A DNA stretch of 64,000 bases. Source: Anaerosporobacter mobilis DSM 15930 (GTDB taxonomy: Bacteria; Bacillota; Clostridia; Lachnospirales; Lachnospiraceae). The first letter of the stretch is position 1. Each line of letters starts with the position of its first letter. This document shows, one piece after another, positions 42,281 through 51,006 of this stretch. The translations under genes and the position numbers were made by a program. The notes below the pieces were generated by a model. It ran no database searches and was not told the origin of the DNA. It saw only the letters and a list, made by a program, of their open reading frames with translations. Where the stretch lies: positions 186,001 through 250,000 of the forward strand of contig NZ_FRCP01000005.1 in NCBI RefSeq assembly GCF_900142955.1, read 5' to 3'.

Positions 42281-43315
42281 CTAAGCTTTGTTTGTTCTAT
42301 AATTGTAGCGAATCTGTACGACTATCATTATAATTGCGCTTATAATTAATAAGCCATAATAACTAATCCCTCTACTTAATAACATCCCTGGCATAATTAA
42401 AGATCCCTTAAAAATCTTCCTAAAAATAATAAGGAACAGATTCTCACTCACTCCTATCCCACCAGGCAATGGTAGCATATCAACAGCAATTGAAATGGCC
42501 GATTGTAAAGCAACGATATCAACCACTCCATATTCTGATAATCCGAATGAACGGTATACAAAATATGTAACTAAAAACATGGCAATTCTTTGCACAAATG
42601 TGATTAAAAATACATTCACCATGATTTTCTTATTGCTATTTAGAAATAAGGCACCCTCGTTGTATCTTGAAAATGCAGTATCTGCTTTTTCTACCGTTTT
42701 TTCTTTATTTTTTATTATATTTCTCGAAGCAAAGAACGAAATTAACTTGTATACTAGCTTACGTACCGTTTTGGTGCGAAATATAAGCATAGCCAACCAC
42801 AGAACAACTACTATATTCATAACAATTCCAAAATATAGGAAGTATACATTCTTCCCCAAATAATGAAATACAATTTTTTTCTTTATCGTTAGAACCATCA
42901 TACCAAGAATAATAAGTATGGATTTATACGCTATCGTTACTTCTAGTAACACTAATGATGCAACACCCAAATTTGCTTTATCTTGTTTCATATAGTATAA
43001 CTGAGCCGGTTGTCCACCAGTTGCACTTGGTGTTATGCAACTAAAGAAGAAACCTATGAATGAGTACTTAATACAACTCCTTACCCTTGTGGGGCTGTCA
43101 AGTTTTCTCATCATATAGTGTATAATTACTGCCTCACAACAAACAAAAAATATAACCGCAGCGAAGCCTAACACGATATAAAACGTATTTGCTCTTCTAA
43201 TACTATCAATTATTAGTGGCATTTCCTGATCTTTTAGCAGTAGATAAAAGGTAATTCCTACGATAAACAAAAAGAATATAGCATTGCATATATTTTTTTT
43301 GTTGTTTTTTTTCAT
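42281..43315 (-). CDS. Lysylphosphatidylglycerol synthase-like flippase-domain membrane protein
   Basis: A 344-residue polytopic protein with eight or so membrane helices and no catalytic C-terminal synthetase domain. The motifs FSCITPSATGGQPAQLYYM and the C-terminal MLPLPGGIGVSENLF match the LPG_synthase_TM/UPF0104 (YbhN/AglD-like) family. Family members flip lipids or lipid-linked precursors, or act as the membrane half of MprF. Here it lies between a PAP2 phosphatase (16 bases upstream) and pssA (48 bases downstream), so transbilayer movement of a phospholipid or of undecaprenyl-type lipids is a reasonable inference. The GAAGGAGTGCT ribosome site is strong. Confidence 0.85.
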   Translation of the reverse strand: MKKNNKKNICNAIFFLFIVGITFYLLLKDQEMPLIIDSIRRANTFYIVLGFAAVIFFVCCEAVIIHYMMRKLDSPTRVRSCIKYSFIGFFFSCITPSATGGQPAQLYYMKQDKANLGVASLVLLEVTIAYKSILIILGMMVLTIKKKIVFHYLGKNVYFLYFGIVMNIVVVLWLAMLIFRTKTVRKLVYKLISFFASRNIIKNKEKTVEKADTAFSRYNEGALFLNSNKKIMVNVFLITFVQRIAMFLVTYFVYRSFGLSEYGVVDIVALQSAISIAVDMLPLPGGIGVSENLFLIIFRKIFKGSLIMPGMLLSRGISYYGLLIISAIIMIVVQIRYNYRTNKA

Positions 43316-43331
43316 AGCACTCCTTCACATA

Positions 43332-44018
43332 TTATTCCATACGACATTTATGATTCACTTTTTCAAAAAAACGTTGAAATGGTTTATATAAATCAGTCTT
43401 CTTACTAACAAAAAAGCAAAATTCAGCTAGTGCAATTCCACCGATTGCATCAACATAGTAATGTTGTTTTGTAACTTGTGTTGATATGACAACCAAGATA
43501 GCAAACACTAAGGAGAACAGCCGATATACCTTTGGAATCTCTTTCTTTTGTCTCACTCCAATATAACAGAACCAACTCACACTACAATGTATAGAAGGAA
43601 ACAAATTCTCCGGTGTATCCGTTAGATAGATAATTCGTAGAATAATATCTCCAATTGAATTGCCTGTTACTTCAGGCCTTACATTTGTTGTCGGCATGGC
43701 AATAAACACCACTGCACATATAATGTAGGATAAATATACGGCGAACAGCGTTTCGTAAAAATGTTCTTTATTAATTCGTGTAAGTAATATAAAATTAATA
43801 ATCCAAAACAAATAACAGCCAAGATAAATCAAGGAAAACCACGATATCACAGGAACACTTCGATCAAAATCCGTTGTGAAATCATAATGGTACCTTCCTT
43901 TAATTAGAAGTTTTGAGCCTTCGTAAATAATTGTTTCCAAAGCGAAAGAACCTAACAATGGTATAATGGCATAGAAAGGACATAAACGCCCAATTGTTTT
44001 CTTCATAAGATTTTTCAT
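43332..44018 (-). CDS. PAP2-family membrane phosphatase
   Basis: A 228-residue membrane protein with about six helices. PAP2 active-site motifs are present: the PSIHCSVS segment with catalytic His (about residues 141-148) and KQHYYVDAIGG with the nucleophile His (about 184-194). The first KxxxxxxRP-type motif is weak (TTNVRPE). It dephosphorylates a lipid phosphate such as phosphatidic acid, phosphatidylglycerol phosphate or undecaprenyl pyrophosphate outside the membrane. Inositol phosphorylceramide synthase-like PAP2 enzymes are an alternative given the length and layout. It opens the PAP2-flippase-pssA unit; GGGGTACATA precedes ATG. Confidence 0.88.
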   Translation of the reverse strand: MKNLMKKTIGRLCPFYAIIPLLGSFALETIIYEGSKLLIKGRYHYDFTTDFDRSVPVISWFSLIYLGCYLFWIINFILLTRINKEHFYETLFAVYLSYIICAVVFIAMPTTNVRPEVTGNSIGDIILRIIYLTDTPENLFPSIHCSVSWFCYIGVRQKKEIPKVYRLFSLVFAILVVISTQVTKQHYYVDAIGGIALAEFCFFVSKKTDLYKPFQRFFEKVNHKCRME

Positions 44019-44230
44019 TATGTACCCCTATTAATCACACTAGTTGAATCCACACAGCTCGAATCATTTCCAATTTTATATTTATAAATTATGAATAAAC
44101 TTTATATAACTTTTATAAAGTATAGCATTGTTTTTAATATAAGTAAAGTTTAACATTAGTTTTACATTTAATTGTAATAAATCCGTAATATTTGAATAGG
44201 AGTGAAAACGTTCTAAAACCGATATAATCA

Positions 44231-44259
44231 TTGACGTATTACCAAATGAAGGATAGAAT
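44231..44259 (+). promoter_or_regulatory. Promoter of tmcAL-mazG
   Basis: TTGACG (44231-44236), a 17-base spacer and TAGAAT (44254-44259), 37 bases ahead of the ATG. Confidence 0.75.
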
Positions 44260-44295
44260 TATTATACTATACCAATCATAAGGAGCTATATAACC

Positions 44296-45543
44296 ATGGA
44301 AATTGTAGGATTAATAACTGAATACAATCCTTTTCATAATGGACATGCCTATCATATACAAAAAGCCAAAGAAATCACGAATGCCGATTATGTCATCGTG
44401 ATCATGAGTGGTAACTATGTTCAAAGAGGCACTCCTGCTATTATTGATAAGTACTCTCGCACTTCAATGGCACTAACGAATGGTGCTGATATTGTAATCG
44501 AATTGCCTGTTATCTATGCTACGGCAAGTGCGGAAACGTTTGCAGCAGGAGCTGTACGTATATTACATGATCTTGGTATCGTTACTTCCATCTGTTTTGG
44601 TAGTGAATGTGGTGACTTAACATTACTATCTTCCATTGCTAGGGCATTATGTATTGAATCAGAGGATTTCAAAGATTCCATTCAGGAATATCTACGTCAA
44701 GGAGTATCTTATCCTATAGCTAGAAAACAAGCGCTCCTTAACACATCTGCGTTATCTGGCTATACCACCCAGCAAATTGAGCAAGTAATTGAATCCTCTA
44801 ATAACATACTTGGAATAGAATACTTGAAGGCACTATATCGACTATCTAGTGACATTGTTCCCTATACCATCTTACGCGAAGGAAGTGGCTATAATGATCT
44901 AACCTTAGATACCACATTCTCATCCGCAAGTGCATTAAGAAAATGTTTACAAACACCAACCGATTATGAGGCTCTGAAAAGACACATGCCTGCAACCGCA
45001 TGTGATATATTAAAATCCGCAATAGATAAAACAGCTCCTATCTTTGAAGATGACTTTTCAGATGTCTTACTCTATCAATTATATACCAGTTCAAATGAGA
45101 GATTATCAGAATATCTAGATATGAACGAAGATTTAGCAAATCGCTTATTAGAACTTACATTAAAGCATCATAAATTCTCTGATTTAGCAGAATCGCTTAA
45201 ATCAAAACAATATACACTTACCAGAATGAACCGTTCTCTGCTACACATATTACTTCAAATTACCACTTCTGAAAGTAAAGAAGTCAATCCAATTACAACA
45301 TCTATGTATGCTAGATTACTTGGTTTTAGAAAAGAAGCCAGTTCGTTATTAAAGCTCGTACGATTACATGGAGAGATTCCGATTATAACTAAGGTTGCTG
45401 ATGCAGAGAAATTATTAGATAATACGCAATATAAACTTTTCAAAAAAGATTTGTTCGTTACTCATCTTTACAATCAAATTGTTGCCACCAAATTTAATAC
45501 TACCCTACCGAATGAATATAAGAAGGGACCAATTCGAGTATAA
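44296..45543 (+). CDS. tmcAL: tRNA(Met) cytidine acetate ligase TmcAL (YlbM family)
   Basis: A 415-residue nucleotidyltransferase-fold enzyme. It activates acetate with ATP and acetylates the wobble cytidine of elongator tRNA(Met) to ac4C. The N-terminus GLITEYNPFHNGHAYHI has the HxGH-type ATP-binding motif (HNGH at about residues 15-18). The stretch VIVIMSGNYVQRGTPAIIDK and DIVIELPVIYATASAE are further family signatures. Use of free acetate fits an acetate-producing fermenter. It is followed 26 bases later by the MazG-like gene. Confidence 0.95.
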   Translation: MEIVGLITEYNPFHNGHAYHIQKAKEITNADYVIVIMSGNYVQRGTPAIIDKYSRTSMALTNGADIVIELPVIYATASAETFAAGAVRILHDLGIVTSICFGSECGDLTLLSSIARALCIESEDFKDSIQEYLRQGVSYPIARKQALLNTSALSGYTTQQIEQVIESSNNILGIEYLKALYRLSSDIVPYTILREGSGYNDLTLDTTFSSASALRKCLQTPTDYEALKRHMPATACDILKSAIDKTAPIFEDDFSDVLLYQLYTSSNERLSEYLDMNEDLANRLLELTLKHHKFSDLAESLKSKQYTLTRMNRSLLHILLQITTSESKEVNPITTSMYARLLGFRKEASSLLKLVRLHGEIPIITKVADAEKLLDNTQYKLFKKDLFVTHLYNQIVATKFNTTLPNEYKKGPIRV

Positions 45544-45569
45544 CTTACTTGAAAATGAGGAGAATTAAC

Positions 45570-45905
45570 ATGACGATCAACGAATACCAACAACTAGCTA
45601 TGAGAACTCTTAATCCTAACCTATCAGAAAAAGAAGTCTTAATTAATGGTGTTATGGGCTTATGCGGAGAATCTGGTGAGGCAATTGACATCGTAAAACG
45701 TCATTTGGCTCAAGGACATGAACTAGACAAAGAACATCTTGCAAAAGAATTAGGAGATATAGCGTGGTATCTAGCGGAAACTGCCACTGTTCTAGGATAT
45801 AGCCTTGAAGATATCTTACAGATGAATATAGATAAACTTAAGAAACGCTACCCAGAGGGATTTGATACAGAAAAATCCATTCATCGCCAAGAAGGCGATA
45901 TATAA
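45570..45905 (+). CDS. MazG-like nucleotide pyrophosphohydrolase
   Basis: A 111-residue all-alpha NTP pyrophosphatase. The ATG at 45570 follows GAGGAGAATTAAC and gives MTINEYQQLAMRT. The metal-binding motif ExxE...ExxD is present as CGESGEAIDIVK (about residues 29-40) and KELGDIAWYLAETA (about 59-72). This single-domain MazG-like type hydrolyses non-canonical or excess (d)NTPs to monophosphates in the cytosol. It is cotranscribed with tmcAL and ends in a strong terminator. Confidence 0.92.
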   Translation: MTINEYQQLAMRTLNPNLSEKEVLINGVMGLCGESGEAIDIVKRHLAQGHELDKEHLAKELGDIAWYLAETATVLGYSLEDILQMNIDKLKKRYPEGFDTEKSIHRQEGDI

Positions 45906-45975
45906 AAGACAATCTTCATGGTTTTGAAAGCACGTATATTATATCCGTGTTCCAAAACCATGAAAGATTGTCTTT
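45906..45975. terminator. Long bidirectional terminator between mazG-like and pepF genes
   Basis: A 22-base inverted repeat (45906-45927 and 45953-45975, one bulge) that continues into an inner stem near AGCACG/CGTGTT. It lies between convergent stops at 45905 and 46008 and has T-rich ends on both strands. Confidence 0.85.
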
Positions 45976-46007
45976 AATGTTACGTATTGTTATATCCGTT
46001 GTTCAAG

Positions 46008-47813
46008 CTATTTAGTAAGTTCCTCTAACTCATCTACTAATTCTTCGAATAAAGCAAGTGCTTCATTAATTGGATCTTTGGAAGCCATATCAACCCCAGC
46101 CCCTCTTAATAGAGTAATTGGATCTGCAGAACTTCCTCCACGTAAGAAGCCAATATAATCTTCTACTGCTTTTTCTCCTTCTTTTAAGATCTTACGAGAT
46201 AATGCGATCGCTGCTGAGAAACCAGTAGCATATTGATAAACATAAAACGGTGTATAAAAATGTGGTATCTTCGCCCATTCCATATCAATTTCAGAGTCAA
46301 TAACCATATCTTCTCCATAGTATTTCACATTAAGATCGTGATAAATCTTACATAAAACTTCTGAAGTTAAAGCTTCTCCTTCTTCTGCCTTCGCATGCGC
46401 TAACATCTCGAATTCTGCAAACATTGTTTGTCTGAATACCGTACCTTTGAAACTTTCAATAAAATGGTTAACAAGATAAGCTCTTTGCTTCTTATCATCA
46501 ATTTTATTTAATAGATGTTGAATTAATAAAGCTTCATTACAAGTAGAGGCTACCTCTGCAACGAAAATCTTATATCCTGCATATGGATATGGTTGAGTTT
46601 CGTTTGAATGATACGTATGAAGCGCATGACCCATCTCATGAGCAAGTGTGAATACATTATCTAGGTTTGGATGGTAGTTAAGCAACACATATGGATGAGT
46701 ACCATACGCTCCCCATGAGTATGCTCCACTTCTCTTTCCTTCATTTTCGTATATATCAATCCATCTATTATCAAATCCCTCTTTTAATAAGTTGATATAA
46801 CGTTCCCCTAGTGGAACAAGACCTTCTAGTACCATTTCTCTCGCTTGGTCAAATGTATACTTCATATCAACATCACTAACTAATGGTGCATATACATCAT
46901 ACATATGAAGTTCATCAACACCTAACAATTTCTTTCTAAGTGCTACGTATTTGTAGAATTTAGGTAGGTTCGCATGAATAGTATCAATTAGATTTTTATA
47001 TACCTCTACTGGTACATCTGTATCATCTAGATACATTGCTATTGTGCTATCGTACTTCTTAGCTTTCGCTGCAAACATAGATGCTTTGACATTAGAGGCA
47101 AATAAAGATGCAGCGGTATTTTTCATAGAACGATATGAACTATAAACACTTTCAAAGGCTTCTTTACGAACTCTTCTATCTTTGCTTTCCATATATGTTA
47201 CATATCTGCCATGCGTTACAGGTACTTTATCACCATCTTCTCCCATAATGTCAGGGAATTTGATGTCTGCGTTATTAAACATTGAATATATATTACTTGG
47301 AGCTCCTAGTACTTCACCAGCATCAGCCAAAAGTGCTTCTTCACCAGCTGATAACGTGTGTGCTTTCTTTCTTGAGATTTCTTCCAATATTCTTCTATAC
47401 AATTCTAACTCTTCATTAGAAGCTAGAAACTGAGTAATTGTTGCCTCTGGAATAGAAAGAATCTCAGGAGTACAGAATGCAGAGGCACTCTTTAGTGATA
47501 CTTCTAGACCGTTTGCTTGATCAGCAAGGTTTTGGTAAATTGCATTAGCTGTATCTTCATGATATTTTTGATTAGCATATACATATACTCGTTCAAAATG
47601 ATACTCAGCCTTGAATAATAAATTAAAAAATTCAACTAATACAGTTGCACTTTCACCTAATTTACCTTTGTACGCCTGTAGTTTTTCACAAAGTTCTTTC
47701 ACTAATGCATACTCTTTTTTCCAATCTTCATCATTCGTAAAAAGGTCTTCAATCGCCCATTTATCTTCTTGTCTAATCTCTTCACGTGTAATAATTTTGT
47801 TATCTGTGGACAT
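46008..47813 (-). CDS. pepF: Oligoendopeptidase F (M3 family)
   Basis: A 601-residue cytosolic zinc metallopeptidase that degrades oligopeptides. The zinc motif HExxH is in FTLAHEMGHALHTYHSNE (about residue 390), and the third ligand Glu is in FVAEVASTCNEALL about 25 residues later. The N-terminal Oligopep_F_N domain starts around EDKWAIEDLFTNDEDWKKE. Length and motif order match PepF of lactic acid bacteria and clostridia. GAGGTGAAATA precedes ATG. It stands alone, converging on the tmcAL-mazG unit. Confidence 0.96.
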   Translation of the reverse strand: MSTDNKIITREEIRQEDKWAIEDLFTNDEDWKKEYALVKELCEKLQAYKGKLGESATVLVEFFNLLFKAEYHFERVYVYANQKYHEDTANAIYQNLADQANGLEVSLKSASAFCTPEILSIPEATITQFLASNEELELYRRILEEISRKKAHTLSAGEEALLADAGEVLGAPSNIYSMFNNADIKFPDIMGEDGDKVPVTHGRYVTYMESKDRRVRKEAFESVYSSYRSMKNTAASLFASNVKASMFAAKAKKYDSTIAMYLDDTDVPVEVYKNLIDTIHANLPKFYKYVALRKKLLGVDELHMYDVYAPLVSDVDMKYTFDQAREMVLEGLVPLGERYINLLKEGFDNRWIDIYENEGKRSGAYSWGAYGTHPYVLLNYHPNLDNVFTLAHEMGHALHTYHSNETQPYPYAGYKIFVAEVASTCNEALLIQHLLNKIDDKKQRAYLVNHFIESFKGTVFRQTMFAEFEMLAHAKAEEGEALTSEVLCKIYHDLNVKYYGEDMVIDSEIDMEWAKIPHFYTPFYVYQYATGFSAAIALSRKILKEGEKAVEDYIGFLRGGSSADPITLLRGAGVDMASKDPINEALALFEELVDELEELTK

Positions 47814-48005
47814 TATTTCACCTCTTGTAACTTATTTGTTACTTCTTTCTTTTATTATCTAAATCAGTACTATATATTATCTATGTACCAAATACATTGT
47901 CATTATACCATATTGTAGTTAATTTTCCTACCAGGTCAATAAAAAGTACTAGGAGGCAATCTAACATAATACAATATAATAGTTTATGCAAAGGCAGGGA
48001 GAATA

Positions 48006-49013
48006 ATGGGCAAGACATTGAAGACGTTAGTCAACAGCAATCCAACAAAGAAATATAGAACCATTGTAAGATGTGGACTTTTCCTCTTCTTAATCTTAAT
48101 CATTACACAACCGATTTCTGCATTAAATGGTGCGAAAACCGGTCTTCTTTTGTGGTTCAATACGGTCCTACCAACATTACTACCATTTATCATTCTATCT
48201 AATTTTATTATACGTTTTCAAGTAACTGATTATATCTGTAAGATTTTCAGTCCCGTATTAAAGCGAATCTTTCGCATAAGCGACATCGGTTGTTATCCAA
48301 TTATTATTGGTATCTTATCCGGATATCCAATGGGTGCCAAAACTTGTTCTGATCTTATAAAAGAAGGGTTGCTTGACAAAGAAGAAGGCCAATACATAAT
48401 GATACTTGTAGGCAATGCTAGCTATATGTTCCTAACTAGTTTCCTTGCAGTTTCTAGCCTAGCTATACCGGGAAGAAAATATCAAATCCTAGCCTTAATT
48501 TATCTATCTTCCATTATATCCGCATCCTTATATCGCATCTTAATCCGTGCTCAGAGAAAAAAACACATTATTTTACCTAACTCAAGTTCAGTCTCTATAG
48601 CGGAATGTGTAGAAGAAACACCACTAAGTATGACTACCGTAGACCATTGTATACTTGATGGCTTTACCACCATCACCAAAGTTGGCGGGTATATCATTAT
48701 GTTTTCTGTCTTAACACAAGTTTTATCTGGCTTACTTGAAACATTTGGTCCTATTCGTTTCCTACTATTAGGTTCCTTAGAGATTACTATTGGTATCTAC
48801 CTCGTAGCGTCATCAACCATGGCAATAACTAAAAAAATAGTCCTAACTATCACAATTACCTCCTTTGGCGGATTCTCCAGCCTTGCACAGATTGGAAGTG
48901 TAATTGAAAATAGTGGACTATCCCTAAAAACCTATTTACATTATAAAATCATAAATAGTTTTGTTGCATTCCTATTATCCATATTATATGTTATTTTATT
49001 CAATATCATCTAA
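48006..49013 (+). CDS. ylbJ: Sporulation integral membrane protein YlbJ
   Basis: A 335-residue polytopic protein of the nucleoside-recognition/Gate superfamily with about eight helices. The motifs NTVLPTLLPFIILS, GILSGYPMGAKTCSDL and ILVGNASYMFLTSFLA match YlbJ, which in B. subtilis is a sigma-E-dependent protein needed for heat-resistant spores. Here the neighbourhood also includes tmcAL (ylbM), coaD (ylbI) and rsmD (ylbH), echoing the Bacillus ylb cluster in a rearranged form. AGGGAGAATA precedes ATG. Its 3' end overlaps the convergent coiled-coil gene by 18 bases. Confidence 0.93.
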   Translation: MGKTLKTLVNSNPTKKYRTIVRCGLFLFLILIITQPISALNGAKTGLLLWFNTVLPTLLPFIILSNFIIRFQVTDYICKIFSPVLKRIFRISDIGCYPIIIGILSGYPMGAKTCSDLIKEGLLDKEEGQYIMILVGNASYMFLTSFLAVSSLAIPGRKYQILALIYLSSIISASLYRILIRAQRKKHIILPNSSSVSIAECVEETPLSMTTVDHCILDGFTTITKVGGYIIMFSVLTQVLSGLLETFGPIRFLLLGSLEITIGIYLVASSTMAITKKIVLTITITSFGGFSSLAQIGSVIENSGLSLKTYLHYKIINSFVAFLLSILYVILFNII

Positions 49014-49646
49014 GAATGTATTTTCATCAAAATCAAAATCATCATGTTGCTTTTCCATCGACTGAGCGACTTCTTCTTCTACGAAATTGCTCTGTTGATG
49101 TGGCATCGATACGATAAGTTCTTTCTTATTGTTAACAACAATGTCAAGATTTCCTTTTAATGATTCTAATAAGCCATCATATTTGGCTTTCGTACTCTCA
49201 TATGCATTCGCTAAGATTCTTTCAACGTCACCTAGCATATCATCTGTATATACGATTGCACCTTGACGAATCTCATCTGCATCATGGTTTGCTGCCGCCA
49301 AAATTCTCTCCGCTTCTTTTGTAGCTTGTTCTACAATATCATTTGCTTGGTAATATGCTTGTTGCATAATTTCATGGTCATTAATTAATGCATTGGTCTG
49401 TTCTTGTGCCTGAGCAAGCATCGCATCTGCTTTATCTCTTGCATCCTGTAATATTGCGTCCTTATTAGCAATAATTTTTTGATACCTCTTGATTTCATCT
49501 GGTGTTCTTAGTCGTAATTCATCAACCAAATCATATAACTCATCTTTGGGCACAATCACCTTTGTAGATGATAATGGGTACATTTTACAACTCTCAACAA
49601 ATTCATAAATATCTTCAATCAATTGTTCAATTCTGCTTGCTCCCAT
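48996..49646 (-). CDS. Coiled-coil protein, ATP-synthase-subunit/DivIVA-like
   Basis: A 216-residue cytosolic protein dominated by a coiled coil from about residue 45 to 165. That stretch is rich in Ala, Glu, Gln and Asp (for example DARDKADAMLAQAQEQTNAL and EATKEAERILAAANHDADEI-like heptads). The N-terminal 30 residues (ASRIEQLIEDIYEFVESCKM) and the acidic C-terminus (HDDFDFDENTFLDDIE) are conserved-looking end pieces. Clostridial relatives next to coaD are often labelled ATPase or V-ATPase subunit H, which is probably only coiled-coil similarity. A DivIVA/SepIVA-like scaffold role is a guess. It follows coaD by 33 bases. Confidence 0.8.
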   Translation of the reverse strand: MGASRIEQLIEDIYEFVESCKMYPLSSTKVIVPKDELYDLVDELRLRTPDEIKRYQKIIANKDAILQDARDKADAMLAQAQEQTNALINDHEIMQQAYYQANDIVEQATKEAERILAAANHDADEIRQGAIVYTDDMLGDVERILANAYESTKAKYDGLLESLKGNLDIVVNNKKELIVSMPHQQSNFVEEEVAQSMEKQHDDFDFDENTFLDDIE

Positions 49647-49679
49647 AAATACTATCTCCTATCCCTGATTTTTTTTTAC

Positions 49680-50177
49680 TCATGGATTAGTCTTTTCCAT
49701 TTCCTTACATTTTTTATATACGCGATCAACTACATTTGCTGGCACGAAATGAGTGATATCACCACCATATAAACCAACCTCTCGAACAACACTTGAGCTT
49801 ACATATGAGTATTCTACACTGGTAGTTAAGAACAGCGTGTCCACCTTCGGATTAATCTTATGGTTTGTTTGAGCAATCTGTAATTCATATTCAAAATCGG
49901 TAATTGCTCGTAATCCTCTTATAATTACATTCGCATTCTTTAAATCTGCGAAATCAACCAGTAAACCGTCAAACGATTCCACAACTACATTCTCTAAATC
50001 CTTCGTTGCTTCTTCTAACATAGTAACTCTTTCTTCTACTGAAAACAATGGACTTTTAGCACTGTTATTCAATACACCAATAATTAGCTTATCAACCAAT
50101 TTTGATGAACGATAGATTACATCTAAGTGTCCTAAAGTAACTGGATCAAAACTTCCAGGATATACACCTATCCTCAT
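49680..50177 (-). CDS. coaD: Phosphopantetheine adenylyltransferase
   Basis: A 165-residue nucleotidyltransferase catalysing the fourth step of coenzyme A synthesis (4'-phosphopantetheine and ATP to dephospho-CoA). The ATG at 50177 follows GGAGGATATT and gives MRIGVYPGSFDPVTLGHLD, with the TxGH motif TLGH. The ISSS-type signature is VSSSVVREVGLYGGDI. RGLRAITDFEYELQIA is the substrate loop. It follows rsmD by 74 bases; the rsmD-coaD pair is conserved across Firmicutes. Confidence 0.98.
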   Translation of the reverse strand: MRIGVYPGSFDPVTLGHLDVIYRSSKLVDKLIIGVLNNSAKSPLFSVEERVTMLEEATKDLENVVVESFDGLLVDFADLKNANVIIRGLRAITDFEYELQIAQTNHKINPKVDTLFLTTSVEYSYVSSSVVREVGLYGGDITHFVPANVVDRVYKKCKEMEKTNP

Positions 50178-50251
50178 AATATCCTCCATAATCCGTATCT
50201 TAAAGCTAATAACAGTTCAGTAATCTAAACTAACTTATCTGGTACAATATA

Positions 50252-50818
50252 TTATTTGGTACCTTCTCGCTTTTGTATAAATACATGTTTATTTGTTTTA
50301 TATTCTTTTGTACGATACACTTCTAGAATCGAATCATCAAGATACGAAAAATCCGTATCAAGTGAAGCTTCTACAACTATAATTGTATTAAAATACATTA
50401 CACTTGAATGTTCTAAATACTCTAATATTGTTTTCTCAAATCCATTATCATATGGTGGATCCATGAATATAATATCGAATACTTTACCATTCTTCTCAGC
50501 AAATTGAACAGCGGACAGTGCATCCATCATAAGTACCATAGCCGAATCTTCTAGCTTTGTTATCTTAAGATTTGATTTAATACAATCTACTGCTGCCTTA
50601 TTGTTTTCCACAAAAACTGCTGCCTTAGCTCCTCTGCTTAGCGCTTCAATACCAATAGCACCACTTCCACTAAATAAATCAAGAAAATCACAGTCAACTA
50701 AGTCCTGTGCTAATATATTAAATAAAGTTTCTTTAATTCTATCTGTAGTAGGTCTTGTGTCTGAACCAGCGATTGTCTTCAATTGTAATCGTTTTGCTTT
50801 TCCAGCAATTACCCTCAT
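50252..50818 (-). CDS. rsmD: 16S rRNA (guanine-966-N2)-methyltransferase RsmD
   Basis: A 188-residue SAM-dependent methyltransferase. It opens MRVIAGKAKRLQLKTI, then TRPTTDRIKETLFNIL. SAM-binding motif I is LDLFSGSGAIGIEALSRGA (about residues 43-61), and the catalytic motif is IIFMDPPYDNG (about 116-126). It methylates G966 of 16S rRNA during 30S assembly. It leads the rsmD-coaD-coiled-coil run; AAAGGGATGATTGA precedes ATG. Confidence 0.96.
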   Translation of the reverse strand: MRVIAGKAKRLQLKTIAGSDTRPTTDRIKETLFNILAQDLVDCDFLDLFSGSGAIGIEALSRGAKAAVFVENNKAAVDCIKSNLKITKLEDSAMVLMMDALSAVQFAEKNGKVFDIIFMDPPYDNGFEKTILEYLEHSSVMYFNTIIVVEASLDTDFSYLDDSILEVYRTKEYKTNKHVFIQKREGTK

Positions 50819-51006
50819 TCAATCATCCCTTTATATCTTTATACAAGTACACTTTGTATACTTGTTGTAATGTATGTCAGCTCGTTGACATACATTTACG
50901 AATAGTCTATATCAAAATGCTTCATAATTCAATAGTTTCCATAATATTTTAAAATATTTTTTATGACCATTTACATGCTTTTCCGTGATTTTCTTACTTA
51001 GCTAAC

